Assembly: GCA_030141605.1 (NCBI GenBank)
Contig: JAQGDQ010000906.1
Coordinates: forward strand, 1 to 30,000
Origin: Tubiluchus corallicola
Taxonomy: Eukaryota > Priapulida > Priapulimorpha > Priapulimorphida > Tubiluchidae
DNA: 30,000 nucleotides
Direction of reading: 5' to 3'
Position 1 is the stretch's first letter; every line of letters starts with the position of its first letter. Positions 16,108 to 27,060 of this stretch are shown piece after piece. The translations under genes were made by a program, and so were the position numbers. The notes beneath the pieces were generated by a model. That model had not been told where the DNA came from, did not search any database, and was given only the letters and a program-made list of their open reading frames with translations.

Positions 16108-16511
16108 CATAGTTACTAAACTACATAATAGTTTGTCAACAAGAAATAGATGCTGCATGATGCACTAAAACAGTACATTTGTTACAGTTTGTAGAGCTGA
16201 CAAACTTCTAACTTCGTTTAAAGATACATTTATTAAAACCGATTTAAAAAAACAAGTAGCTTTTTAACAAAATAAAGCAACAAATTTCCTCGCAGTAACT
16301 CTGGCGTTCTGCTAATCTGAATACTCTCTTTTTGCTCTCCTCTGCTCCGTCTTCCTAACTTGCCCAACTAGATCACTAATCAAGCTATATTATATCTATG
16401 ACTCAAGTACAGCTTAGGCAAAGCGCAACACATATTGCATTATTCTGTTCTAAGAATGCTTCAGTAGCGTAAACAGTGTGACCTGCATGCAAACTTTAAC
16501 TGTGCCACCTG
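16108..16511. other. no gene recognised
   Basis: AT-rich sequence, with a pyrimidine-rich stretch near 16320-16370. No domain on either strand. Confidence 0.4.
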
Positions 16512-16621
16512 TAGGGGTGAGCATTCTCTACCAGAAAGCAAATTCGAATCGAGCCGAATTTGTGACTTTCGAATCGAACTGAACGTCGGTGTTTCGAATT
16601 CGAACGGAATTCCTTTCCTAC
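16512..16621. mobile_element. hAT MITE fragment (one end)
   Basis: TAGGGGTGAGCATTCTCTAC, CAGAAAGCAAATTCGAATCG and later TTCGAATTCGAACGG are the inverted match of the right end of the intact element at 22891-23292. The other end is missing and the fragment abuts the repeat at about 16610. Confidence 0.85.
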
Positions 16622-16792
16622 CAGGGAGGAAGAGAGGGGGTTCCTGGTGTCTGGGCAACTCAGGATCTCCATGCACCTTGCCCTGGAGAGACCATTCCAA
16701 TGGTTCAAGGATCGCACTGCTCAGCCACAGTCGACGCTGCAGCTCCATCAATGTGATCAATAACTGACTCTCTTGGCGCACATTCCATTAAC
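16610..16792. repeat. dispersed repeat shared with 24370-24560, copy 1
   Basis: GAGGAAGAGAGGGGGTTCCT, GGGCAACTCAGGATCTCCAT, CAGCCACAGTCGACGCTGCA and GATCAATAACTGACTCTCTT recur in the same order at 24390-24545. The copies differ by small indels (for example a CAGGCGTGCG insertion in the other copy). Frames of 70-100 codons on it are not recognisable proteins. Confidence 0.88.
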
Positions 16793-17202
16793 ACACGTAA
16801 TGCATATGCAGGGTTACTGCAGGAGAAAGAAGAAGAAAACGAAACAAAGAACAACAAAAATATCGTATTACTACAACACTGTGATATAATGTAATTGAAC
16901 AATACGATACACATGATATGTATGTAACTGTATGTAATTCGTACAGCAATTGACTCACAGTCGAAATTTTATTTTGCCACATTGCATAAAAAATATTTTT
17001 TCTATAATTTGCTTCACAATGTATCTAGCAGTAACAAAATTGTAGGAGCGTGACAATAATTCGTTTATTTTACTAAGTGCAGTATAAATAAACTGGATAA
17101 TAATTTTACTACAATTAAAACTTATGAATAAGCTGGACAATATTATGACTACAATTAAAACCGTAGTACGGTTTTGTTTAATTAGGCCTATAAAGTACAA
17201 AC
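16793..17202. other. no gene recognised
   Basis: AT-rich sequence with a short duplication of ACTACAATTAAAAC (about 17107 and 17147). No coding signal. Confidence 0.4.
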
Positions 17203-17515
17203 TGTTGTGGAGATCTGGAATGTTCTATAGTATAGTAGAACAATCTTCTTACCTTGTAGAACTTTCTATTTCTAGATTGTTCCTTTGCACCGATATATAA
17301 GGCGGAGCTGGCCGCTGAAGTTTAGTCTCTCACATTCTCTTGTATCCTCGTATTCTTAGATACGCTTTCACGTTTCCAGATTATCACATTTACTGTAAAC
17401 ATTTCGCGTTCCTTCATACTTTTGTGTTGTAGAATTCTCGTAATGAACTAGTTTAATTTGACCACATGTTTTCTGGTTTTCTCTACGAGCCTTCCGAGAG
17501 AAACAAAACGCAACA
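17203..17515 (+). mobile_element. possible solo LTR
   Basis: About 313 bp starts TGTTGTGG and ends CGCAACA, i.e. TG...CA with short inverted ends. A good TATA box (TATATAAGGCGG) lies near 17294, followed by GTCTCTCACATTCTC. The layout resembles an LTR (U3 with TATA, then R-U5). No matching second LTR, primer-binding site, polypurine tract or clear target duplication (CAAAC versus CCATC) was found, so this is a hypothesis. Confidence 0.4.
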
Positions 17516-18394
17516 CCATCCCTGTTTTATTATACTGTCAAAATTAAAACTACTTAACTATGTAAATATATAAGATACATGATAAGACATAGCAATTATC
17601 ATTTTAGTTAGAAATGTTTACAATGCATATAATATTTTGTCATCATTTTTTTTTCTCAAAGTGCAGCGACATCTGTAGAGTGAAAAGTTTAATTAAAAAC
17701 GTGTAAAAATAATTTCACAAATTTGTGTCAGTTTTCAACGGTTTCCATAAGAAGTTGGACAACTGTAGTAGAATTCTCAAAAATTTAGTTTAAATGGAAT
17801 CTAATTTTATTATTCTAATTTTAATAATCCAAGTTATTTATCTACTAAGGTGTAGTATATGATATCACACTGTAGCTATGATATCTTCTGTACATAATGT
17901 CTAATGTGTAACTGATAGCTAATGTTCTACATAAATCTAGCTAAAACATCACTTCTGACTATGACGTCGTCTGTGCAAGATACATTGTATATAGAAGTCA
18001 CTTGGTCAGTACGCCATGTCTGACCATGTGACTTCATTAGTGCACATAATGTGCAACATATAGGCTGCTGGGATAATACATTGCATTTAACTATGACAGC
18101 ATCAGTGCATATAATGTATAATGTGCAACAAACTGCATAGCATTTAACTATGACATCTGCACATAATGTTATACATACAGGATATAAAACCATGCATTAG
18201 CTTCTGCATAACTTTACTTGGAAGGGCTGCAGTTTTTCATATTCGTCTCATCAGCTAGTCTTTCAGGTTGACAAAAAGCAGCAGATTTTGCCTTCATGCA
18301 GCATCTAGTGCAGGGAAATTATGTGACCGTTATGGGCCACTAATTCTAGCAGGCCGCTTACCTGGTAATGCACATCTTATAAGCAAGATCTAAA
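17516..18394. repeat. AT-rich region with degenerate TAACTATGACATC-type repeats
   Basis: Between about 17940 and 18190, GACTATGACGTCGTCTGTGC, TTAACTATGACAGCATCAGT and TTTAACTATGACATCTGCAC, each followed by an ATAATGT-type stretch, form a worn tandem family. The rest has no recognised feature. Confidence 0.5.
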
Positions 18395-18614
18395 TTGCCT
18401 AATAACAGGGATGAGAATGACAAATTGCAAAAAACTCTGAAACAGGCCGGGGGTTTGGGGGCCACCCAGGCCCCCAATGGCGTTCAAGGAAGCCCCCTTG
18501 GAGTCAGCAACAAATTGCGATTTTGTGACCATAGAGAACCTCTAAGTGGACTTGAAATATCAATTACCTTGTTTCATGCATAATTTAAAATACCCAACTA
18601 TCAAGGATACATGA
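18395..18614. other. no gene recognised
   Basis: Contains a GC-rich patch with runs of G and C (about 18440-18505), probably an old repeat. The 62-codon plus-strand frame here has no recognisable domain. Confidence 0.4.
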
Positions 18615-18870
18615 TACCTAATTGTCTCAAAAACGCCTAAGTACTGGCCGCTCCTATGCAAAAGTATATAAAAACTGCCTGCAATTGACTCAAATAACTC
18701 TGCACAATTGATTCTATATTTTTATACATAGAGATATACGAGTGGTTACACTGATGTGTGTGACGTAAACAATGTGACGGCCTGCCACCTAGCGGTCAGC
18801 TTGTGAAATAATGTACTGAGTCCGTAAAAATTTTCTCAACGAATTTACGCGATTTACAAAAATGGCACTA
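18615..18870 (-). repeat. single-unit copy of the 99-bp-array element
   Basis: Inverted match to 6340-6965: AATTGTCTCAAAAACGCCTA, then GCAAAAGTATATAAAAACTG, then GTTACACTGATG and CTAGCGGTCAGCTTGTGAAA. Only one unit of the 99-bp repeat is present here. Confidence 0.85.
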
Positions 18871-19025
18871 CTGGTCTTCCAGAAACCCGGAATTCCACGG
18901 AAAATTCTCATCCTTGTAATAATGGCGACTAAAATAAGCAAGCTTCTTTGTTTTTGTTTAGAGTTGACATGACATTGCCATCTACTGGCCAGAATAGCTT
19001 TTAGTCAGCACCACGGCAGGATGAC

Positions 19026-20269
19026 CTACCGATATGCTACCGCCCAACCCGGTTGAACGTGCAAACTCCCAAGTGGTGCTGCCGAACCTTCCTCAGCTAC
19101 CTGTTCGGTGATGCAACAAGGTCCTCCCAAGAAGTCCATTTTGAATTCTCCCCCGTAATAGAACCAGGTGAAAGGAGCTCGCGAGATTCCCACGGGAAAA
19201 TCATTCACCGTATTTTTTTCAAAATTCGATGAGGAACAGGAAGCCAAAGGATTTATTCTACTTTCGGTCAAATAGGGAAAGAACACGTTTACCCATCCCG
19301 TGACATGATCGATTCCACCGGACCCAAACTCCCTATTATATTTGAATATTTTAGCCATCCAGTCCTTCACTGAAGGATCTTCCGGATTCTTGTAGCAGTA
19401 AACAAGCATCTCAAGAACAGGTATTAGTTTCATTCTCCACCATTCCAAATCTGTTCCACCGGGCATACCCCGAAACATGTTCAAAACATTCTCTGTGGCA
19501 TTTCGCAGCTTTTGCCAGTCTTCTAACCCACCCAGCAAAGTTACGCTTGGTATTCCACATGAAGTCCACAATGTATAGTCAAAATATGATTGCATAGCAT
19601 CCATCAAAGTAATACTAGAAATGTCGTACCAGGTTTTTGTCGTCGTACTAAATCGTTCACATAAAAGTGGCTTCGCACTTTCTTTGAGATGCTCCTCAAT
19701 CTGCTCTCGGAATTCATGGAACACCGATGGCCAGTCATTTGTCCCACGTCTCACAAAGTCATCCCGTCTCACTCTCAGCTCAACCTTTCCTTCATGTCCT
19801 ACAAACAGCGAGCGCAATTCCTCCGGGTGCTTATTTATGTGTACAGCCACAGCATTTCTGATGTAATGCCACAACAAGTCTGGACTGATAGCAATGGGTC
19901 GATGTTCGTCAAAACCAATCAAGCACATTTTCACTAGAGGGTTTTCCATGGCTTCGTCAACTCCTTCGCTAACTGGTTTGAATGCATCGCTACGAAACTC
20001 AGCATACATCTGCTCCACGTCTCTAGGTGTTACATTTAGCCAATAGTATTCGTACTCTTTGTATTCATATGCAAGACGATTAAGAAGCCTGATTTCTTCT
20101 GTGCGGTTGATGAGTTTTTCTTGACCCACCGGCGATGCCTGTATCGTTACTCCCTTGTCCAACCTTATTGATGGTTTAAACTCTTCGGCTGCCAGATCAC
20201 ATTCAACAGGAGAGGACGGCTCCTCGAAGGTATAGTTCTCAGCATCTTCAAAGTTTGCTTGACACTCAC
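19026..20269 (-). CDS. DUF4419-domain protein, 3' exon
   Basis: The frame gives about 413 residues and matches the DUF4419 family (function unknown, best known in fungi but present in some animals). Family-typical blocks in order are IAISPDLLWHYIRNAVAVHI, NKHPEELRSLFVGHEGKVEL, DWPSVFHEFREQI, LLCERFSTT, MDAMQSYFDYTLWTSCGIPS, VTLLGGLEDWQKLR, LEWWRMKLIPVLEMLV and GWVNVFFPYL. Stop TAG is at 19026-19028. No ATG opens the frame upstream of the domain. TTTCATTATTCCAG ends at 20270, so I start the exon at 20269, though CAG|GTGAGT at the same place also reads as a donor. In-frame Met codons lie only near residues 87 and 106. No signal peptide or membrane segment is visible. The frame is uninterrupted, so it is probably a live gene with further exons to the right. 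Confidence 0.85.
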
Positions 20270-20304
20270 CTGGAATAATGAAAGTGCACAATTCTACCAA
20301 AGGC

Positions 20305-20826
20305 CCATATATATGTTTATTGACTGATTACGAGATAGTCGAACATGATACTTTAGTTCAGTCCATAGATCACTACAAAAAAGGACTTTTGATCATATAA
20401 CATGATCATTACTGTCAAAAAATAACTGAAGAATTATTTACAACTTCTCACTACACACTTATTATCGTCTAACATGATCATTACTGTCCAAAAATCGCTA
20501 AACAGTTATTTACAAATTCACAATATGACTTTGGGTTTCCATTGAAAAATTCATGCAAATCGTTGAAGCTCAGTTCAGTGTTATCTTCACCAAGGTGATT
20601 CGTAAGTGGACAAAAACATGAATGTTTAAGCCAGAACAGGAGCATAGCCTGTCCTCTCTTTTTATCCTTGCCCATCTTCCAGTCTCAATAGCTAGGTTAT
20701 GTGAGGAGAGGCGTAACCGAGATGTTTTAATCCTATGGAGCTCATTTACGTTAACGCTATACATTGCACTGACAGATAGTTCAGGATTCACATAGAGATA
20801 GGTGCACAGTTTAGTTACATCCATTG
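20305..20826 (-). pseudogene. LINE carboxyl-terminal fragment and 3' tail
   Basis: The minus strand reads NELHRIKTSRLRLSSHNLAI then ETGRWARIKREDRLCSC, and after a frame break CPLTNHLGEDNTELSFNDLH and SYCEFVNNCLAIFG. This arrangement (RLRLSSH, IETGRW, a Cys pair, then CPLT) is what I associate with sequence downstream of the reverse transcriptase in some LINEs. A following duplicated block (ACATGATCATTACTGTC at about 20400 and 20471) and AATAAACATATATATG look like a 3' UTR and tail. It ends about 35 bases from the DUF4419 exon acceptor. Clade not assigned. Confidence 0.65.
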
Positions 20827-20831
20827 CGCCA

Positions 20832-22162
20832 TTTGCTAGTTAGACGGGCACTTGCGCCTGCATTTCTGAAATGCATTGGACGAAAAGCAGGTGCCGAGGT
20901 TGATTGTATTTGTGTTTTTGCAGTGAAGTTTGCTAATATGGGTAAAAGTACAGAAAAGTACGGGTCTAGATACACCCTCACCCTCGGTCTGACTCAACTT
21001 CGGCTATGAGGCACATAGGATATAAGGGACGGTTTTTTCCGGTCCCGAGGTGTCCCTTATATCCGAGGTTGATTGTATTTGTGTTTTTGCAGTGAAGCTT
21101 GCTAATATGGGTAAAAGTACAGAAAAGTACGGGTCTAGATACACCCTCACCCTCGGTCTGACTCAACTTCGGCTATAAGGCATATGAGATATAAGGGACG
21201 GTTTTTTCCGGTCCCAAGGTGTCCCTTATATCCGAGGTTGATTGTATTTGTGTTTTTGCAGTGAAGCTTGCTAATATGGGTAAAAGTACAGAAAAGTACG
21301 GGTCTAGATACACCCTCGGTCTGACTCAACTTCAGCTATAAGGCACATAGGACATAAGGGACGGTTTTTTCCGGTCCCAAGGTGTCCCTTATATCCGAGG
21401 TTGATTGTATTTGTGTTTTTGCAGTGAAGCTTGCTATTATGAGTAAAAGTACAGAAAAGTACTGGTATTGATACACCCTCGGTCTGACTCAACTTCGGCT
21501 ATAAGGCATATGAGATATAAGGGACGGTTTTTTCCGGTCCCAAGGTGTCCCTTATATCCGAGGTTGATTGTATTTGTGTTTTTGCAGTGAAGCTTGCTAA
21601 TATGGGTAAAAGTACAGAAAAGTACGGGTCTAGATACACCCTCGGTCTGACTCAACTTCGGCTATAAGGCATATGAGATATAAGGGACGGTTTTTTTCTG
21701 GTTGAGAGGTGTACCTTATACCCGAGGTTGATTGTATTTGTGTTTTTGCAGTGAAGTTTGCTAATATGGGTAAAAGTACAGAAAAGTACGGGTCTAGATA
21801 CACCCTCGGTCTGACTCAACTTCAGCTATAAGGCACATAGGACATAAGGGACGGTTTTTTCTGGTCCCGCGGTGTCCCTTATATCCAAGGTTGATTGTAT
21901 TTGTGTTTTTGCAGTGAAGCTTGCTATTATGAGTAAAAGTACAGAAAAGTACTGGTCTAGATACACCCTCGGTCAGACTCAACTTCAGCTATAAGGCACA
22001 TAGGACATAAGGGACGATTTTTTTCTGGTTGAGAGGTGTACCTTATATCCGAGGTTGATTGTATTTGTGTTCATACTAACACATCTGAATTGAGAGCACA
22101 GAACCTGTTTTTGTGCAATGCGTTTCTGAAATGCAGGTGCTACTGCCCGTCTAACTAGCAAA
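20832..22162. mobile_element. TIR element filled by a 163-169-bp satellite
   Basis: TTTGCTAGTTAGACGGGCA at 20832-20850 is inverted at 22144-22162. Beside both ends is TGCATTTCTGAAATGCA or a close variant (itself a palindrome). Between them lie eight copies of a unit starting CGAGGTTGATTGTATTTGTG, at 20895, 21064, 21233, 21396, 21559, 21723, 21887 and 22050. The first two periods are 169 bp and the rest 163-164; the difference is a duplicated hexamer (CCCTCACCCTCGG versus CCCTCGG). Each unit has inverted ATATAAGGGAC/GTCCCTTATAT arms. Related ends occur near 23550-23610 and 26810-26895. The 60-70-codon frames in each unit are repeat echoes. Confidence 0.9.
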
Positions 22163-22347
22163 AAGCAAAATACATATAACAGCCAAGAACTAGTGGTGCG
22201 AAGATGAAGTTGTGTTGTGTGTGGTAATAATTCTTTCACGTAAGTCATTTTTAAAAAAAATCCTTTCCTTTCAGTATTTTAAAGAGTAGATTGTTTTGTC
22301 TTACAGTTCAAGATTTGGTCTGATTTCGCTTTAAAAATAATAATGAC
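22163..22347. repeat. flank shared with 26890-27010
   Basis: AAGAACTAGTGGTGCGAAGA and TAATAATTCTTTCACGTAAG are closely matched by AAGAACTTATGGTGCGAATG and TAATAATTCTTTCACTAAGC at 26895-26950. The repeat family therefore extends beyond the inferred TIR. Confidence 0.65.
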
Positions 22348-22685
22348 AGTTGGTTTAAAGAAACTAAAAAAACTTGAAATTTAGTTTTTTTAAGATTATA
22401 TTCTGAAATTCCTACATAAACAGTGAAGTAGTGTCGTGTTGAAAAGCAGAAAACTAAGTGACCAAAACTACAGATGAAATCATTTAGGTGTGAAAACAGG
22501 TTTAGAGATTATGCATTCATAAAGACTGTAGAAGCCAATGAAAACTTAAACAGTAAAGAGGAAGATTTAACAATTTTAACAAGAACACCTGAAGGTGGCA
22601 GCACTATCCAGAACTCAAAAAAGTATGATGACAATATAACGTAATTATAAATTTAGAGTCACTAAAATGATTTTCGTCTGCCCCA
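22348..22685. repeat. ~340-bp dispersed repeat, copy 2
   Basis: Same order and orientation of landmarks as 15240-15602 (AACAGTGAAGTAGTGTC, TTATGCATTCATAAAG, GAACACCTGAAGGTGGCAGC). No gene. Confidence 0.9.
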
Positions 22686-22882
22686 CAGTAAAGCAACAAC
22701 GCTGTACTGATGATCTTGGCAAGCAGCAAACAAAGTTTATATAAGCAACATTGTCACTTACTGGATAAGAGTCTTTGAAATTCTCCATTCTCTCTTCCCA
22801 TTAAGAATACACAAAGACCTGGAAGAAAAAACTGAGCTGATGGATCTTAAAACATTACTTTACTTACTTACGAAAACAACGT

Positions 22883-23300
22883 CTGTACACTAGGGGTGGG
22901 CATCGAACGTTCGAGTTCGAACGAGTTTTTTTAGTTCGAACTCGATTCGAATTCAAAACTATAGATTCGAATAATTCAGCACTTCAATCACGTATGTTCC
23001 TGATCATTAAAACGGTTGAAACATCATGCAATTAGCATAATTTAGTTGTTATTTCTGCGCACAACTTTAAGCAAATTACTAGTCGTTTTATTTCAGAACA
23101 AAGTCTAGTGATATGCATGATCTTTGTAAGACTAATTTTTACCGGTGATTCGAAAACTAGTTCGAAAATCGTTCAATCTCAATTCGAATTCGGTTCGAAT
23201 TCGAAACACTGAAGTTCGGTTCGATTCGAATTCGAAAGTCACAAATTCGGTTCGATTCGAATTCGCTTTCTGGTAGAGAATGCTCACCCCTACTGTACAC
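22883..23300. mobile_element. hAT MITE, intact, with 8-bp target duplication
   Basis: The 402-bp element 22891-23292 begins TAGGGGTGGGCATCGAA and ends GAATGCTCACCCCTA. It is flanked on both sides by CTGTACAC (22883-22890 and 23293-23300), a perfect 8-bp duplication as hAT transposons make. The interior has TTCGAATTCGAA-rich arms and a single copy of the GATCTTTGTAAGA unit that is amplified in the element at 10505. Non-autonomous, no transposase. Confidence 0.95.
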
Positions 23301-23359
23301 AAGTGTGCAGCACGGACAACATTGCGTAGCTCAGTTTTAAAGTTAGGGTGAACGAGCAG

Positions 23360-23387
23360 ACAATAACAACAGCAACAACAACAACAA
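23360..23387. repeat. (CAA)n microsatellite
   Basis: AACAACAGCAACAACAACAA with minor interruptions. Confidence 0.85.
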
Positions 23388-23420
23388 TAGTTTTAAGATA
23401 AAAATTGAAATTTTACCATT

Positions 23421-23612
23421 TTGCTCACGTGTGTGTCCTACATCGCAAACGAACATCTCCGAATTGAGAGGTATAACACCTACCACTTTGCTCACGTATG
23501 TGTGCATTACGTCACAAATGAACATCTCTGCATTAAGGGGTGCGGCACCTGTTTTTAAGCAATGCATTTTCGAAATGCAGGCACTAGTGCCCATCTAACT
23601 GACGAATAGTGA
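23421..23612. repeat. 67-bp duplication plus TIR-like end of the satellite element family
   Basis: TTGCTCACGT occurs at 23421 and 23488, each followed by an AACGAACATCTC/AATGAACATCTC block. GCAATGCATTTTCGAAATGC and GTGCCCATCTAACT follow, matching the right end of the element at 20832-22162. It is a related element without the 163-bp array. Confidence 0.75.
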
Positions 23613-24169
23613 AATTTATCTAACATGCGAAGAATCATAATCATTTTTGGTAGATATTATAGTTTTTCTTTTTGAGTACATTTCTTTGCTTGCTGGTTTA
23701 CTTGTAATGTATGTGAGCAGGGTCACGTGAACGATATAATTTGGTTTAGCTTACGCAGTACGTGGTTTTATAGCAATGCAAACCTTATCAAGTGCTGATG
23801 TCATGCATGTGGTTGGCCTATAGTGAGTTGTGTAACCTTTGAGCAGCCTGGGGGCAGTGCTAATAATTATCTGTGGCGCCCTCTATCCTACAAAACTGAA
23901 GATTATTAACTTATTAATTTTTTAATAATTGTTAAATTATATTTATAATTATACTGCTATTGTTAAATAAATAGCAAAAACATCATATACTGTCAGATAG
24001 TAGAATGTAACAAGGTTAGCACATTAACTACAATATACAATACCAACTTCCACATCGGGTACCTAAAGAACTATATAAAAATAGAATCTATTGAGCTTTC
24101 AAAATGATATTTTAACATCTTTATAATTATGAACCTGTAAATATGATTCTCTGATCTACGGGATGCCCT
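23613..24169. other. no gene recognised
   Basis: AT-rich intergenic sequence. No element ends or coding frame recognised. Confidence 0.4.
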
Positions 24170-24570
24170 CCCTGTATCTCGACACTAGGCGGAGGAGCTG
24201 CACAAGCAGCCAACGGCTAGAAGGTGGAGGAGGTCAAGTGACCCAATGGCCATGTGTAGAGGAGTAAACCTTCCAAATCAGGAGTGGAGCCCAGAAGGCG
24301 GACCAGTGCAGCATGCTCACTGATTCCGGCAGCTCCTGCAGCCAACCTGGTGCCAAACGTATCGCTCCGCTTTCCTTTGGACTACACCAGCGAGGAAGAG
24401 AGGGGGTTCCTGTTGTCTGGGCAACTCAGGATCTCCATACACCTTGCCCAGGCGTGCGCCCTGGAGACGTTCAAGGATCGTACTGCTCAGCCACAGTCGA
24501 CGCTGCAGCTCCATCAATGTGATCAATAACTGACTCTCTTGGCACACACTCCATTGTCTTCCGAGACAGA
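24170..24570. repeat. dispersed GC-richer repeat, longer copy
   Basis: Base composition rises relative to the neighbourhood. The 3' half (24390-24545) matches 16615-16780. The extra 5' part (GGATGCCCTCCCTGTATCTC, GGTGGAGGAGGTCAAGTGAC) is not in the other copy. It resembles a LINE untranslated end in texture, but no protein domain is readable on either strand. Confidence 0.7.
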
Positions 24571-24868
24571 GGGATGCCAACAACATGATCTACGGGAAAA
24601 CGTACCCATGCAAGTAAAACTACGTCTCCAAGTTTCAAGCTGCAACTAAGTACTCAAATGCTTTCTTACACGAACTGACTTTGACATCAAAATTAACATT
24701 TTTTAAATCGGCTAATGGTTGCTCTTTTTACAAGCATTACACATTGAAATTTGTTCAATGCTCCTGTGCTTGATTGCAGCTAACTCAACTCGGTTTTCAA
24801 ACAAAAAAGTTTCTTACTTCTAACCTAGTTAAAAATTAAACACTTTTTTATTTACCCGCCTGTCACTT
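24571..24868. other. no gene recognised
   Basis: Unremarkable AT-rich sequence ahead of the TTAA MITE. Confidence 0.4.
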
Positions 24869-25334
24869 TTAACCCTTTCAGTCCCAAATTATTTTTTAAT
24901 AAGAAAAAAATTTTGGCTTGGTACTTTTGTTCAGTATGTCCATCTTGTTTACACATAATAATTATTTTTTCTACCTGTGCCCGCGTGCTAAATATAGCCT
25001 GTATCCCACCGAATACATTGGGATTCAATGGAAGCATAAAATGTGCTTCATTTTGCAACTGCTGATAATTTTTTAAAGTATTTAAGACATTTAGTATGCA
25101 TGCTATGCTGATCTGTACAAAGTCGTCTCTAAAGTACTGTACCTTGCACAGTTTTTTATGCTATGTAGATTTTCTAGTTTGCCATTTTATCACCATTTTT
25201 AATCTATAGTTATTGGCTTAAATCAAAATAACTGTTAACAGATCAAATAACTGTCAGTTTTAAAATTTTATTAATTTTAAAGGCAGAGAATATTCTTCGT
25301 ATCCCACGGGATACAACGGGTATGAAAGGGTTAA
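24869..25334. mobile_element. TTAA-type (piggyBac-like) MITE, copy 2
   Basis: TTAA duplications at 24869-24872 and 25331-25334 enclose a 458-bp body starting CCCTTTCAGTCCCAAATTAT and ending GGGTATGAAAGGG. It matches the 4285-4742 copy along its whole length in the same orientation, with scattered substitutions and compensating small indels. Both outer inverted ends are better preserved here. No transposase. Confidence 0.93.
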
Positions 25335-26790
25335 GATAGGGATTCAAAACGAATAATTACGGCTTAATGTACACTCATTAGGAAGTTCTTCTCTTCTGTG
25401 ATTCGTTATCGAAAGCTGTAAACTCTTTATATGGAAGCGCTGTGCATAATCGTTTGTGGTGTGCTACTCAAGAGCAAATTACGAAACGATTTAATGCATT
25501 TTCTACACTTCAAGTTCCATTTAAACAATTTTAGAACTCCTTATATAGAATAACAAATCTTTTTTGTTTGTGTGGTGTGTTCGCGAACATCAAATTTCAT
25601 AGGTTTTAATAAACCAAACACAAGGTAGAAATTAAAAACAATAATAAAAAAATTAAGAGTCAGCATTTAGTGACTGTTTTGAATTGAATTTTTTGAAAAT
25701 TTGACGGATAAACGTTTCAGAACTATGCATCAGTCTTAGTCTTGGCAGGGATCTATCCCATCAGAGATGCACACCCAGGATAAATACCCGAGGAATCTTG
25801 ACAAAATGAAATTACCCAACAATAGCTTTCCTGGGGTCACTCATCTAGTTGCTGACCAAGATCGGCAATGCACAATTTTGGTGGCTAAACACACACTATG
25901 ACCACTCGGCTTTTCCTCACTCGCCTATATAATGTTGGACTACTTTCCTACATATTAATACGCTGTACAGAGTAACCTGGTAGTTTTCTGTTGCTAGGTT
26001 AGCAGCCACATTTTTCTTCAAGTATTTACTGTAGTAAAATAGCATTTGACTATTTCGTTTTCAGTTTTTAAATGAAAACAGGACGATTTTTCATATCCAA
26101 CCCCATTCTGAAGTATATTAAAGAGTATCCATTTTACCCGGCATGGTAAGATCAGCAAAGCCATGTAAACCAATGAGTGGACATCTTCCACCGCCACAAC
26201 AAATAGATCATTAGCTTTTCAAACGTCAGCTAATGGACAATCAGGTAAAAGGTAAAAAACGCAGTTTAACCAACCAAAGTCAAGTTGCATCTCCTGTGGG
26301 AGAAATCTGTGTCATGAACGTACAGAAATCCATGCGTTTGGCTTCAATCCGATTAAATGCACAAACGTACAGTTAGACGTTCAACCCAACCCGGGGGGGG
26401 GGCTAACATTCCCTAAACTAACAAATAGTACTACCTAGTTGATTATAACAATCTAGAAACAATTTACATTTAGTGAACATAAGTAAAGAAAAGCTGGTGT
26501 CAAAATAAGAAAATAAAGCTTAATGTTTATCTGCAAGTTAAAGTACGACTCTATGAGTTAACCTGGGTCCTTACACCTGTAATAATGCCAAAGTATTTTC
26601 TGATAATTAATTGAGAAGTTAAAATTTTAATTAATGGTGGGCAAGCCAATCCAGCGATGGCACAACGAATGGGCATGATTTTTTCATGGAAAGAAAAAAT
26701 TGAAGTACAGTGCTACTGTATATCATTCAGTGTGAAAATGACATATGAAAACTTGACAAATTTTAAGTTTATAATTCAAGATTCATGTTT
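25335..26790. other. no gene recognised
   Basis: AT-rich intergenic DNA. The only notable features are a G homopolymer near 26392-26402 and a short AAACAATAATAAAAAA run near 25637. Both strands were read without finding a domain. Confidence 0.45.
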
Positions 26791-27060
26791 ACAGCTGAAC
26801 TCACACCTGAGCTAACGTGTGCACCACGTCACACCTGAACACATTTGAACTAAGTGGTACAGCACCGGTTTTTGTGCAAGAGGTTTAACTGCGAAGAACT
26901 TATGGTGCGAATGCAATTTCAACTCTGTGCTAATAATTCTTTCACTAAGCCATTCTTGAAAAAATAGTATTTTCCTTTCAACTTTCATAGTTTACATTGT
27001 TTTGAGGTGTAGGATCCTCAGCCAGTTTAGCCCCGTTTCACGAATAAAATAAAATGATTT
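26791..27060. repeat. divergent member of the 20832-22310 repeat family
   Basis: CACGTCACACCTGAACACAT, GCACCGGTTTTTGTGCAA and the flank TAATAATTCTTTCACTAAGC align with parts of 22075-22300 and 23500-23570. The terminal inverted repeat is eroded. Confidence 0.6.

Noticed and set aside
20978-21982. A family of six small proteins beginning MSQTEGVSRPVLFC
   Set aside because: Same peptide in each satellite unit, on the non-conserved strand of a noncoding hairpin repeat; copies change at the DNA level without respecting codons.
24284-24586. Open frames of 70-89 codons on both strands
   Set aside because: Within a dispersed repeat shared with 16610-16792; indels between copies break every frame.
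25740-25930. Possible tRNA or SINE head in a patch of balanced composition
   Set aside because: No A box/B box pair at the right spacing and no cloverleaf pairing could be drawn.
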